The notes under the pieces are model-generated. The model made no database searches and had not been told where the DNA came from. It saw only the letters and a list, made by a program, of their open reading frames with translations. This document shows positions 10,556 through 22,916 of a DNA stretch of 64,000 bases, one piece after another. The position numbers and the translations under genes are program-made. Origin of the DNA: Sepioteuthis lessoniana (Eukaryota; Mollusca; Cephalopoda; Myopsida; Loliginidae); contig OY757911.1 in the NCBI GenBank assembly GCA_963585895.1, positions 57,433,361 through 57,497,360 of the forward strand, written 5' to 3'. Positions within the stretch are counted from its first letter, which is position 1. Every line of letters starts with the position of its first letter.

Positions 10556-10970
10556 ATGGTTTGATTTGGTTTGGTTGTATGGCATTTCAACCATTGTAGG
10601 TTATTTAATGCCAAATCCATTTTTATACATAAACAGTTCTATTTCAAACAATTCAGTTTAGCATAATTATAGACTTTTGTTTACACACAGTTAAATGTAA
10701 AAACGGATCTATTTTCAACAATCTAGTTTCACATAAGTACACAGTTCATTTCTATTTGACCTATAGATAGGACCCTATCAGGTGCTAACACGCCGAGCCA
10801 GAGTGGACCCGGGAGCAATGGCAATAAAGAGGCACTCTGCATTCTCGAAAGCTCCTGCATTTTTGGAGCCTCACCATCAAATTGTTTAGTGTCATATAAT
10901 AGGATACTCGTTGGAGAGACTTAACTCCTCTGCAGAGATGCAGTCGGTGTATTCCGCAGTTACTGCAAAC
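10556..10970 (-). mobile_element. SINE-like element, family S4 (internal repeats, hairpin tail)
   Basis: The reverse strand has CACCGACTGCATCTCTGCAG, then TGATGGTGAGGCTCC, then GCACCTGATAGGGTCCTATC-like sequence, and two degenerate internal units of the ACTTATG...AAACTGAATTGTTTGAAATAGAAC type. It ends in the TTGGCATTAAATAACC...GGTTGAAATGCCAT tail (10556-10615). It lies against the LINE relic at 10240-10550. Confidence 0.7.
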
Positions 10971-11622
10971 TGGGTCACGTAATCATATTGTAGTACATAC
11001 ACGGCTACCGTTTAAAAGGATCTGTTTTACTTGAGCAGGAGTATCAGATTTCCCTCTCGTCGATAACCTGTCAATATCAGTCCTTATACTTCACTTAAAC
11101 ATAAAAACTGATCTCAGGTTGCAGTTTGCCTGTTAAAAAAAGGTTAGGTAAAAACACACATTAAATCGTTCATTTTTAAAAATACTTTATCACCTATTGC
11201 AGAATTATTAAAAACAAGGCAAGATGATATTCAACATTGGCTTTGGGACTTTCAGTGGAAAAACACGCCTTACAGTACTGCTAGACTTGTATGGTAATTG
11301 TTTCAGAAACACGAAGAAAACTTTACTAGCTTGCTTTTAACTATAAACTACCCAAATCTCAATCCAATCGAGCAGTCATGACATGCGTTAGATTACCATT
11401 TTTCTCCAATGAAATTTTTATCATTTTCATTGCTGTAGTTAAGAAATCGGCTGTTAATTACCAGCCACCGGACACCAGACGCTAGAAGTATTTCGAGACA
11501 TTTTACATAGCGAGCCTTGATCAGGTAAGTAATTATAAATGGGCATTCAAAGGACTAACACCTTATTATTTAGTTGCTGATAATGTTTTAACTCATCAGG
11601 GTATATCGACACTCACTCATTC

Positions 11623-11660
<38 letters not shown>

Positions 11661-12329
11661 TGATGATTTACTCGCTGGGATATTTATACAGGTTTGCCCA
11701 CGAGCTAATGCAAATAAACTATAAGGAATTATCATTTGCATATTGACATATTGACAGACTCCATTAATAATACGTGGTATTAGGAACTCGTTCAAAAGTC
11801 TATATAGCATTGGCTATTACAGTAGATAATATAGAATAACGACCAGAACTTATCATTGAATCAATCAAAGGAAAACTCTTAACATTATGAATGTTGGCTT
11901 AAATTCAGTCTGCAAATTAAGAATGATTACTTTCTCATCTCTTAAGACAGAAATCGTTATCTGAATTGAATAATTTAATAAAAAGAAGAGAAATTTCTGC
12001 AACTTTTATGAGAATATTCGGAAATTAACGAACCGCTAGTGCTGCTTTCCCTTTGCAATTATATAAATATACCATTTATGATCCACAAACAAACAACTGT
12101 AATTCTGCTTTAAATGCCTATGCAAAGACAATAAAGTAAATCGTTTCCAAAGAGAGTTTATATCCTCATTGCCTATAAAATGTTTTCTATTTGCAAGTTC
12201 AATTTTAAAAATAAAACTTATTATTCCCTTATTTGAATGTTTGTTAATAAAGTGTATTTGTATTCTGATTAAAAATATTGTGTTTTTCTCCTGAATTCCA
12301 ATGTATGAGGATAATTTCCATTCACTTAG
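10971..12329. other. No recognisable gene; one (AAT)n tract
   Basis: Sequence without a supported frame. An (AAT)n microsatellite sits at about 11626-11659, followed by three GAT units. I see nothing else. Confidence 0.5.
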
Positions 12330-12714
12330 CAGGATAGCATGGATAAGTTTCCTTCGCCAACTATGAATGAAACGCATAAGGAAAGTAGCATAGGTGTGCT
12401 GAAAGAGTATATACAGCCACTATTAAATCAAAGCAAACGGCAAACTGTCCCTTTAATATTTCAGAATAAAGAACAGCAGCCGCCATCTTCAGACACAAAC
12501 AGTGAGTACACAGTGATCGTTCATTTCTAAACAAAAAGTATAAAAAACCAACTATTGACATAGCATATACAGTGCTACCATCAACTTTCGGTAAAAAGTA
12601 AAGACTGGCACCAATAATTCCACAGAAAAAAAGTCAACTGTTCAACCATAAATTTCACTCAAATATCATACAGAGCCAACATTATAATTTACTAAACTTT
12701 GTGTTTAGATATAG

Positions 12715-12812
12715 CTCAAGGACGTATGAATGGGGCACCCAGTGAGACTCGAACTCATTTGTAATAATTTGCTTGTCGAGCTTACTAACCATTATACCAC
12801 CAGAGACGGCCT
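12715..12812 (-). mobile_element. tRNA-derived SINE head
   Basis: The reverse complement contains TCTCTGGTGGTATAATGGTTAG (box A-like) followed about 35 bp later by GAGTTCGAGTCTCACT (box B-like), as in a pol III tRNA promoter. The sequence between is too long and unpaired for a working tRNA, so I read it as a SINE head inserted in the minisatellite. Confidence 0.65.
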
Positions 12813-13149
12813 ATGCTGAGCTATCATGAAATCCCGGAAAAAAGTATACAGGGCCATGACCATTTGTATACTCGGAGCAAACAATGTCATCATCAATTCC
12901 TCTGAAAGAGTATGCAGTGAAAACATCATTTCCATAAAAAAAAGGATACAGTGCCACGTTCATTTCAAAACAAAGAGCAGCTGGCACCATCCTTTTCACA
13001 CAAATAGCATACCGCATAACCGTATCCTCATAAGTACAGTGCCAACAACAATTACATAGAAAAAAACATAATGCAGTTTACAATTTCATCCAAAAAGCAT
13101 TCAATGAAACTATTAATATCACTCTGAATGCAGAGAGTGCTACCAACAA

Positions 13150-13495
13150 TTTCAGTAGAATACACCGACTGCATCTCTGCAGAGGACTAAAACTTCACTA
13201 ATGAGTGTCTTGGGTATGGCAATAACCAATTTGATGGTGAGGCTCCAGTTATTCTGGAGCTGTGAAGAATGCACAGTAATTGTTTAATACCATCGCTCCC
13301 AGATCTAATCTGGCCATGGGTGTTGGCACCTGATAGGGTCCTATCTTTGGATCAACTAAACTCTGTACTTATGGTACAATGGCATGTTTGAAATAGAACT
13401 ATTTGTAGGTATAAAAATGGATTTGACATTAATAACCATACTATGATTTATATGCCATAAAACCAAGCCAAATAAAGCCAAACGAACTATTCCTT
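13150..13495 (+). mobile_element. SINE-like element, family S4 (short form)
   Basis: It starts near ACACCGACTGCATCTCTGCAG and continues through GATGGTGAGGCTCCAG, CCATCGCTCCCAGATC and CACCTGATAGGGTCCTATC. It has about one internal ACTTATGGTACAATGG...TTTGAAATAGAAC unit, then the GGATTTGACATTAATAACC...GATTTATATGCCATAAAACC tail. It is inserted in the minisatellite. Confidence 0.75.
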
Positions 13496-15448
13496 ACAAA
13501 ACATATAATGCCACGACCAATTTCACGCAAACAGCATACACAGCCCACAATAAATCCATACGAATAGAATACAACGTCGCCAACAATTCCACCAAAAGAG
13601 CTTACAGTGCTACCAATAATTCCACACAAAACATACAATACCACCAAAAATTAAACACAAAAGTTTACACTACCTACAAAATTCTCACTCAGAAAACATC
13701 CAGTGCCATCAGAAATTCCACACAGAAACCATACATTGCCCTTTATAATTCAATACAAAGTGCATACGTTGCCTACAACAACCCAACATCAACTAGCACA
13801 AGTACATCCACAAAATCTTTACAAAGAATATACACTGACACCAAGAATTAAGCACTGTAAACAAACAGTGCCACCAACATTTTCACTCAAAGAACAGACA
13901 GTACCACAAACACATCCAAAGAAAATATGGAGTGCTAAAAAATATTTTACACAAAAATATATTTTGCAGCCAGTGGTTCCATATTAAGAGCATACAGTGC
14001 AATGCAAAGTTATACTGTGCCACCAATAACTTTTAACGAAAACCATACACTGCAACCATTATATCCATAAAGAAGAGCATACAGTATAAACAATTCCACA
14101 AAGCATGCGCCAACACTGACAATTTCACACAAAGAACAAACAGTTCGACAAAAAATTCACCAAAACAGCATATAACTTTAACAAGAATTGCACTCAAAGA
14201 TCATGTTGTACCACCAACGATTGATCACAAACAACATATAAGTACGACCAACAATTCTACACAAAGAGTATACGAGGCAACTGACAATTATACTCAAAGA
14301 GCATACAGTGTCACCAACAATTTCTCCCATGTATATAGTGTAACCAACAAATGTACACAAAGAGAATACAGTGCCACCAGGAATTCCACAAAGAGCAAAC
14401 AGTACAACTAATTACTGCACAGGAATAGCATACAGTGCTACCAACGATTTCACACAGGTATAGAGTGCCATCAACAGTTCAACCCAAAGAGCATACAATG
14501 TCACCATCAATTCGACTCAAAGAGCATACAGCTCCACTGATAAATAAAAAAAAACAATAAGAAGACAGTGCAACCACCAGGCTCACCCTAAGAGTATACA
14601 GTTCAATCATCAATTCTACGCAAAGTGTATACATTGGCACGCTCATTTGCATATTCATAGCAAAAATGTCACGAGCAATTCCTATCAAAATGTATTATGT
14701 GTGCGCATAAATTCCACAAAAAATTACTCAGTACTATGACCTTTTGCATACATAGAGCAAACAATGTATCCATCAATTCCAGACAAAGAGTATACTGTAC
14801 AACCATATATTCCACATAAAATCCTAGTGTCTTTTGCATGCCTTTACGAAACACAATCATCATCAATTCTACACAAAATGTATTGAATGCCACGATGATT
14901 TGCATAGAGACAGGAAAAATGTCACAATCAATTCCAATCAAAGAGTATAGAATGCCATGAATATTCGTTTACACTCAGCAAGTATAATTATCATCGAATA
15001 CTCACAAAGAATGTATATTAGAAAAACCCATTTTACACTAACATCATATTGTATCACGATTATTTGTATACTAAGAGCAAAAACTCTCTCTCTGATTTTC
15101 ACAAAATGAGTATAGAGTGCAACCATCAATATCAAACAAAAATCGTAGAGTGCAATCACTTGTATACAGACAACAAACAGAGTTACCAAAAACCCCGTAC
15201 CCATATACATTGAAACAACCAATACAACAAAAAGTAACGTTTAAATAAATACAATAAATAATATCGCTATGAATTTCACACAATGAGTATACATTGCAAC
15301 CATCAATTTCCTTTAATATAATACAGTACCAAGATCATTTGCATACATTCAGAAAACAATGTCACCATCAATTACACACAAGATCATTTGCATAGATAGA
15401 AAATACTCATACAATAAAATTCACACCAATTGTGAACAGTGCAACAAT

Positions 15449-15655
15449 CATTTCCACACAAAGAGTATATAGTTTCACAATCACTTGCAAACACAAAGAA
15501 AACAATGACACCATCAATTCCACACAAAGAGTATATAGTTTTACAATCACTTGCAAACACAAAGAAAACAATGTCGCTATCAATTCCACACAAAGAGTAT
15601 ATAGTTTCACAATCACTTGCAAACACAAAGAAAACAATGTCACCATTAATCACAC
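15449..15655. repeat. Three near-identical 66-bp tandem units
   Basis: Three consecutive 66-bp units begin ATTCCACACAAAGAGTATAT and continue AGTTTCACAATCACTTGC, AAACACAAAGAAAACAATG. They differ at only a few positions, so this part of the array was homogenised or expanded recently. Because 66 is a multiple of 3, more than one frame stays open across the block. I regard the resulting ORFs as incidental. Confidence 0.9.
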
Positions 15656-16195
15656 ACAATGAGTAAACAGTACATCCAACAGTTCTGCACAAAAATCATT
15701 GAAAGCAACTATTTGCACACTTTCAACTAACAATGCCATTATCAATTACACACAGTATGTATACTGTACATCCATCAATTCAAAACAAAAAACTTTCAGG
15801 GCCATGATCATTTATATAATCATAACAAAAATATAAATTCTACACAAACTGGATATCGTGCAAGTATCATTTTCACATTAAGTGTACTTAGTACTATGAT
15901 CCTTTGCAAACACACTGCAAACAATTACCATCAATTCCACACAAAATATATATACACATCAAACAATCTCAACATATTCCATTCAAAGAGTAAACCGTGT
16001 AATGATCATTTACACCCAAAAATCATACTGTGCCACGATCATCTGCATAAACACATCAAACATTATCATCCACATATGTGTGTCACTATGTCACTAGGAA
16101 ACCACAAAAAATATACAGTACAACAACCAATTCGGCTCAAAATCTCACTGGGTGTCGATCATTTGAAAACACAGCAAACATTATCAAAGAGTAAA

Positions 16196-16485
16196 TGCCC
16201 GTGGTGTAGTCGTTATTGCCGTAGGAAATGAACACGGCGATACGAGTTCAAATCCTGGACGATATTGATTGCATTTCACATAGCACTAATACCCTTGGGA
16301 AAGGTATGAATCCAATTATTCTCCCTCCAGCTATGGGTAAATAGTAGGACAGACTAGGTTCTTCAGCCTTGGTGAGGCAACTAGTCTAGGAGAAGGAAAA
16401 CTCTGAAATCAAACCTGTTAAACTCCGCTTAAAAATTGACCTTGTGTCATATCCTGCCCGAGCGGAGGGGTTGGTAAATAGTATC
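16196..16485 (+). mobile_element. tRNA-derived SINE, family S1 (best copy)
   Basis: The head has GCCCGTGGTGTAGTCGTTAT (box A-like) and GATACGAGTTCAAATCCTGG (box B, GTTCAAATCC). The body continues with ACCCTTGGGAAAGGTATGAA, ATTCTCCCTCCAGCTATGGG, TAAATAGTAGGACAGACTAG, CTAGTCTAGGAGAAGGAAAA and CCTGCCCGAGCGGAGGGGTT. Related copies lie at about 9962, 24725, 40430, 52915 and 54400. A pol III promoter within the head would drive transcription. Confidence 0.8.
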
Positions 16486-16544
16486 AAAGAGTAAATCATG
16501 CAAACAACAATCCCTTTTACAATCATATACAACCTAATCGGCTG

Positions 16545-16745
16545 AGCGCTATAAAGTTCACCGCCTGCATCACTGCAGAGAGGTAAGACCCCGCAACATA
16601 CGTTTTGGATGTAACATTAAACGTTTGGATGGTGAGGATCCACCCTTGGAGTTTAGGGAATGTTGAGAATCCCTCCATTGTTATTGCTCCCAAGTCCATT
16701 CTGACCCAGAGTGGTACCACCTGATATGGGTAAAGGGGAACAAAC
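16545..16745 (+). mobile_element. SINE-like fragment, family S4
   Basis: It carries CACCGCCTGCATCACTGCAG, TGGATGGTGAGGATCCAC and TTATTGCTCCCAAGTCCATT, then CACCTGATATGGG. The internal repeats and tail are missing or decayed. Confidence 0.65.
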
Positions 16746-17734
16746 TATGTGTGCAAACTAATGACTGATGTCAAATTATCGCTGTTATAGGAAAAATACT
16801 TGAAACCATTCGACTGTGTGTAAAAAAGAGTATGTAGTGCTACGATCATTTTCATACACACACAATGTCACTATAAATTTTTCACAAAAAGTATAGAGTT
16901 CAACTAACAAATCCATTCAAGAATTCCATAGTCTCAGGGACATTTTCGCATACACCCAATACAATGTCACCTTAAATTCCACACAAAGCGTATACAATAC
17001 GACGATCATTTGCCTACACTCAGCAAACAATGTTATCATCAATTCCAGGCTAAGTTTACACAGAGGTAGTATCATTTGTATGCATGCAGCAAAACTTGTC
17101 GCCAAGAATTCCAAACAAAGAGTATATAATGCCAGTATCATTTGCATACGCAGAACAGAGGATGTCACCATGAATTCCACAAGAAATAATAGTGCCACAA
17201 TTATTTAAGTTTCTATCAATTTCACACAAAGAATATACAGTGCAAAGTTCACTAGCAAAAATACAGGAAACAATATCACCATAATTTTGCACAAATAACA
17301 TACAGAGCAAACATCAATTCCACTAAAATTTCATACCGAGGGTGAGACCATCATTTTCACACGAGAATCATTGAGCTACGATCTTTCTATACACATAGCA
17401 AACAACACCACAATGAATTATTTACGAGGAGCATATAGTGCCTGAATTATTTACATACACACGGCCAAGAATCTTACTCCCATTTGCTCACAAAGTGTAT
17501 ACGGTGTAACAGTCAATTCCACATAAATAATATCCCCCTGAATTTCACACAAAGAATATAGAGTGAAACTTACAATTCCACTCTTGCATTATACAGTGCA
17601 AGGGACAGTTTCGTACACACCCAATACAATGTCACCATAAATTCTTCACAAAGAGTGTACAATGCGATGACCATTTACATTCACTCAACAAATGATATCA
17701 CGATCAATTCCACACAAAATGTATGAAGTGCAAC

Positions 17735-18300
17735 CATCCACAAAAATCTTGCTGAATCTCTGCTTAGGGGTAAGATCACCCCAACGAGTATCCTTATACG
17801 ACAGTAAACAATCTAATGGTCAGGTTCCAGTAATGGTGGAGCGTTGGCCCTGGGTGTTAGCCCCTGATAGGGCCCTATCTATGGGTCAAATAGAACTAAA
17901 CTGTGTACTTTTTCAAAACTCAGTTGCTATGAATAGGACTGTTTTGACATCTAAACTTCGTAATTATGCTAAATAGAATTGCTTGAAATTGAACTACTTT
18001 TGTATGGTAAACTAAATTGTTTAAAACAGAAGCGTTTTAGACATTGAAACTGTACTTATGCTAAACTGAATTATTTGAAAAAGAACATTTAACTGTGTTT
18101 AAACAAAACAAAAAAAACTATACTTATACTTAATTGAATTGTTTGAACTATTGAACTAAACTAAATAGCTAAATGTTTTTGGCAATCACACTGTGTACTT
18201 ATGCAAAACTTAATTGTTTGAAATAGAACTATTTGTTTGTATAGAATTGGATTTGGCATTAAATAACTTACAAAGGTTGATATGCCATAAAACCCAAATG
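17735..18300 (+). mobile_element. SINE-like element, family S4 (long form with many internal units)
   Basis: After the CTCTGCTTAGGGGTAAGATC segment and GCCCCTGATAGGGCCCTATC, the element carries about five or six diverged units resembling GTACTTATGCTAAACTGAAT plus TGTTTGAAATAGAAC (about 17890-18240). It ends in GGATTTGGCATTAAATAACT...GGTTGATATGCCATAAAACC. The internal repeats account for its greater length compared with the copy at 13150. Confidence 0.75.
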
Positions 18301-19170
18301 AACAAAAGAAAAAAAAACAAAATCCGCACAAAAATCAAATTGTCAAGATCATTTGCAAGCGCACAGCAAACAATGTCTTCATTCAAGACAAAAAATATAC
18401 TGTTTGAAGATTAATTCCCGGAAAAAAGCATACCCTCACTCGATCATTTGCATACATACAGAAAACAATGTCACATTATTTTTTCTGAAATAGTATACAG
18501 TGAAAACATCTGTTCCACAAAAAAGCACGCAGTTTATTTCAACAAAAAGAGCAACTAGCACAAGCATTTCCGCACAAAGAACATACAGTTTAACTATTTT
18601 CACACAAAAAGAATACAATGCGACCAGCATACAGTGCCTACAAAAAATCAACCCAAAGAACATACACTGACACTCACAAAATGCATACGGTGCCACCATT
18701 ATTTCCTCTCAAAGAACATACAGTGCCCATTAAAATTTAAAACAAAGCAAAGTGTACTACCAAAAAATCCACACATAAATCGTATATTGCAACCAATAAT
18801 TCCCAATAAACAATATTCACCGCCACCAATATTTCCACACAAAAGACATATAGAGCCACCAACAATTCCTGACTGAGAACATACAGAGTTAACAATAATT
18901 TCACTCAAAAACCATACAGTGCCAACAATAATACGATAGTAAAATTATACAATATCACCAACAATTCCTCTCTAAGGTCATACAGTTTCACAGTCAATTT
19001 CAAGGAAAGCGTAAATTCATTACCACTATTAAATCAAGGCAAAATTCATGTACAGCTACCACTAATTTGATTCAAACAGCATAAAATGCCGACAATAATA
19101 TCATAGTAAAATCAAACAGAATTACCAACTATTCCACACAAAGGACACACAATTAACTCTTCTCTATAAA

Positions 19171-19616
19171 TGTTGCATAGTCACAACCATGACACATATA
19201 CATGTATACATGCGGAAACATGGTCAACACAATAATGACGAACGAACACACTTCTTTAGAAAAATATAACTCTCACACTTTATTCGAAATGGTTGCGAAA
19301 GGGATACGAAAGGGTTATGTGTGAGAGGTAAGTTGGAACAAACTGCAATATATTGACCCTCACTTCCTTTGTCTTTAGCAGCACTTCTTTCTCGTTCTGC
19401 TGGGCTGCTCAATCGGGGGTCTGAGGGCCCATAGCTAACTCGAACTCCAACTCACTGAACCTGTCCGTGGCCCCGGGTTATATAATTGTTTAACATCCAC
19501 CTGCTTCTTGTGGACGTCACATCTGCACCCAATTCAACCCGTCCACAGTCAAGGTTATACCCTGATATCTTCGACCGGATGCACCTGATCGACGGCTGTG
19601 TCGAAGGTCAATACCA
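19171..19616 (-). mobile_element. Solo LTR (gypsy-type) with TAAA target duplication
   Basis: The block starts TGTTGCATAG and ends GTCAATACCA on the plus strand, so it has TG...CA ends. It is flanked by TAAA on both sides (19167-19170, 19617-19620). Transcribed on the minus strand it contains a TATATAAT box and CGAATAAAGTGTGAGAG, a poly(A) signal in the same context as in the solo LTRs at 31885 and 59889. No internal region is present, so it is a solo LTR left by recombination. It lies inside the minisatellite. Confidence 0.8.
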
Positions 19617-20854
19617 TAAAGTTCCATCAATAATTCCACTCAAAGAGCACACAGTGCTACCTGCAATTCAACACAAACAGTATAGAGTACACCCAAGAAC
19701 TCCAAAGCAGTGCATAGGATGCCATCAACTATTCCATTTAAAGTTAATACTGATCATTAGCATACACACAGCAAATTATGTCACAATCAATTTAATGGAA
19801 AGTGTATACTCAGAGTCATAATCAAATGTCGGCAAAATCATAGAGTTCAAAGAATACTTTCACTGAAATAGCAAAAACTTCCACAAACAATTCCATAGTT
19901 AAAGCATACACAGCGAAAATCTATTCTACTCAAAGAATATACACTGTCACAAACAATTCCACAGAGAGACTACAGTGCCACAAATAATTCCACTCAGAGA
20001 ACCTGCAGTACCACAAACAATTCCACACTAAAAGCCAACACTCCCACGAACAATTCTGCAGAGATCATACAGTACCACAAGCAATTCCACACAGAGATCC
20101 TACAGTGCCACAATCAATTTCACTCAGAGAACCTGCAGTACCACAAACAATTCCATACAGAGAACCACGAATGCCACAAACAATTCCTCTCAAAGAGCAC
20201 CCAGTGCCACAAACAAATCTCCACAAAAACTATACAATACCCACAACAATTCCACATAAATAGTATATAATGCCACTAACAATTACGTACAGAATGCATG
20301 CAATGCCACTAATCCTTGCACAAAAGTACATACTGTGCCACCAACATTTGCATACAATTAGTATAAACTATCGTGTTCATTTCCGCACAAATATCGGCTG
20401 GTACTGTCATTTCTACTCAAAGAGAATACAATTTAATCATTTCCACCCAAAGAGAATTCTGTGCCACCATCACTTACTCACAAAATGCATAGTGTTGCGT
20501 AAATTTACACCCAAAGTGCTTACAGTCCTACCGTTATTCCCAGATAAAATACGTACATACGACCATCATTTCAACAAAAAACGTATACGATACACCCTTT
20601 ATTTCAACGTAAAGAGCATACAGTATCATTTCTGTTTCAACACAAAATGAATATAGTTCCTGCATCATTTTCACACGAACAAAATTCTGTTACGTTCGTT
20701 TTCACTTAAAGATTATTCAGTGATTCATTAAAATCTACTCATAGAACATCTACTATCACCTTCATTTTCTCACAAATAATAGATTTTCGCCTTCATGTCC
20801 TCGCCGAAAGCCTTGCGTTGTCTCCTTCATTTCTACACAATGTTTGGTCAGGTT

Positions 20855-21012
20855 TCTTTGTTTTTAATGCAAAAGTCAACCGTGTAGAAGAATAGTAGTG
20901 TTACTATTAACTAATAGTTCGGAGGATATAGAGGTTCATGCCTTTCCCAAGGGTGCTAATCCCCAAAATGAACTTAATATTGTGACTGATGTTTGAACTT
21001 GCTTATTAAGAT
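20855..21012 (-). mobile_element. SINE fragment, family S2
   Basis: On the minus strand it shows a box B-like GCAAGTTCAAACATCAG, then CACAATATTAAGTTCATTTT, CACCCTTGGGAAAGGCATGA and a decayed tail. It matches the copies at 49600, 53105 and 62150. It is near the right edge of the minisatellite. Confidence 0.6.
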
Positions 21013-21215
21013 GTCACAGTCCAACAAGTCAACCTCAACACAACGGGGTGCCCTCCTCATGAAAAGAGCTTACGGTGTTATCAAACAGTTTTCCACATAC
21101 AAAATTCCTCCTCATACAAACAGTTTACGCTGTTATATTCATGTCAAAACAAAATGTATACAAATACACTTTTATTTCCACACAAAGAGCCGCCAATTGA
21201 AAAACTATTGGTTTA

Positions 21216-22090
21216 TTAAGATTTTTCCGTTCAATTAGAAAATGCTGATTTAAGTAGACCATATTAACTCCAGTTTTAACATTAATATAAAGTTAACCAT
21301 ACATGTTTTAACAGCTGGCTATTCAACTTAACTATTATTCATTATCCACGGAACAAATGATAGCATCTAAGAATTTACCTTCTTTGAGTGTGTCATCATT
21401 TCTGAAAAATAGAACTATTTATTCACAAAGCTAAACCAAGACCGTGCAAACGTATCTAATGAGCTATACACATTAACAAAAGACAAACAGTGAAGTCTAA
21501 AAGGTTACCCTATTGCCTACTCTTCTATAAGATGCCGAATCATAGGTCATCAATCTCTGTTACTTACGTCTGCTTGAACGCTTCCTCCAACGCTATCAAC
21601 TTATTATTCTCAGTATGCAGTGGAACGAGTTTGTTTCTAAAATAATCATGGAGCAATGCTTCAAGATATACCTATAGATTGGACAGGCCACCTGTCAAGA
21701 ATCGAAGATTGTCGTCTACCAAATGTTTTACTGTTCAATGAATAGACTAGTGTCAGTGAAAGTGAATTGTGCCAGAGAAAAGTTGCACAGAACCCTTTTG
21801 AAGAAAAGTCTAATCTTCTGTGTCATCGAATAGTAGCAGTGAATAAAACCAACAGTAAATAAGAACATATACAGACAGATACTCTTCCAGTCCATTTATC
21901 TTTTCGTAAAAATATTCCGCTGAATCTGTGATGACTAAAAGAAACAGGGGAATAAACTGAGTAATTCTTTTTTATATATAAATTCCCCACAACTTCTGAG
22001 AGAGAACAAATTTCTTTCGTATTAAATTCATGAGTGAGCAGATGTGGAAAGCCCAAAATTTAGACCTTTGTTTACGAAATCTTTGGAAGC
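21216..22090. other. No recognisable gene or repeat
   Basis: Low-complexity AT-rich sequence without a supported frame. Confidence 0.5.
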
Positions 22091-22100
22091 AATCACATGC

Positions 22101-22208
22101 TCTCTCTCTCTCTCTCTCTGTCTGTCTGTGTGTGTGTCTGTCTCTCTGTCTCTTTCTGTGTTTGTGTGTGACTATATATATATATATATATATATGCATG
22201 TGTGTCTT

Positions 22209-22273
<65 letters not shown>
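22101..22273. repeat. Microsatellite block (CT)n, (TG)n, (TA)n
   Basis: CT repeats grade into TCTG/TGTG repeats, then two long TA tracts separated by CATGTGTGTCTT and a CACACA run. The long frames read across it are pure simple-sequence artefacts. Confidence 0.95.
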
Positions 22274-22276
<3 letters not shown>

Positions 22277-22916
22277 TTGGAAATTCAAATAAGAAAAGTT
22301 TTAGCATAAACAGTGCTTGATGCAATATATTGTCTATTTTACGGGCAATGAATTTTTATCATTACAAGTAAAGAGCAATTCTTTTTTCGTTAAATTCTAT
22401 TATTTATGTACAAATAAATGCATATTTGAACGTAAATTTTGCTTAAACATTTAAGATGTTGCACTTTCGATTATGCTTCTGCTCGTTGTTATGGTCATGA
22501 AAAAAATACACGCATCTTGGTTTTATTTATCTTTAATTTTTCTTTTATCGCTCATACTTTTTAATGACGCCATGCTGGAAGCGATGTTCAGGCAAAATTC
22601 TTCGCTAAATATATTCATCAGTTTTTCTTTAAATACATTTAAAATTGGATTTCTCGAACAAAATTTCTTTTTTCTTGACATTATGATAACCTGTTTCAGA
22701 ATTTTAAAAAGATTCTAAGAAAAAGGTTTCATTTATAGTGAGATTATCCCGTGAGAGCAGTTTTCAAAAAAGCAAAGAAAATAAAAATGAACAATGAATA
22801 GGACGTAACCTGATTTTTTTTGTTTTTTTTGTTTTTTTTTGTTTTGTTTTGTTTTTCAGAGTAATTCCTCTTCGTATTCAACATCTAATTAATAAATGCT
22901 TTCTGTTTGTCGAACT
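22274..22916. other. AT-rich DNA with a T/G homopolymer-like run, no gene
   Basis: A run of T with single G interruptions lies at about 22814-22857, directly before the truncated LINE. There is otherwise no support for any feature. Confidence 0.5.

Larger units (their letters stand above)
12330..21215. repeat. 8.9-kb degenerate minisatellite of about 33/66-bp units
   Basis: Almost the whole stretch is built from alternating, diverged units of about 33 bp. One type is close to CAATTCCACACAAAGAG plus CATACAGTGCCACCA. The other is close to ATCATTTGCATACACACAGC plus AAACAATGTCACCAT. A pair makes a 66-bp higher-order period, clearest at 15449-15655. Spacing drifts and many units have small indels, so the array is old. 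Edges are gradual, and the limits given are by eye. SINEs and one solo LTR interrupt it. The short frames inside it are repeat artefacts. Confidence 0.8.

Noticed and set aside
12715-12812. Functional tRNA gene
   Set aside because: Box A and B are present, but the D-to-anticodon region is too long and no acceptor or anticodon stem can be paired. It is better read as a SINE head.
15384-15692. 102-residue repetitive ORF as a secreted cysteine-rich repeat protein
   Set aside because: Several overlapping frames are open on both strands only because the unit length is a multiple of three. There is no start context or signal peptide, and the flanking units break the frame.
12330-21215. Minisatellite as a decayed C2H2 zinc-finger gene array
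   Set aside because: Zinc-finger clusters are common in cephalopods, and CCACA...ACAGTG superficially resembles the reverse complement of a finger. However, the period is 33/66 bp rather than 84 bp, and no frame shows CxxC with HxxxH spacing.
22030-22320. Long frames across TA/TG/CT tracts (also at 28829, 30029, 38340, 54903, 62861, 62985)
   Set aside because: They translate pure dinucleotide repeats (IYIYIY, VCVCVC, HTHTHT), so they are not genes.
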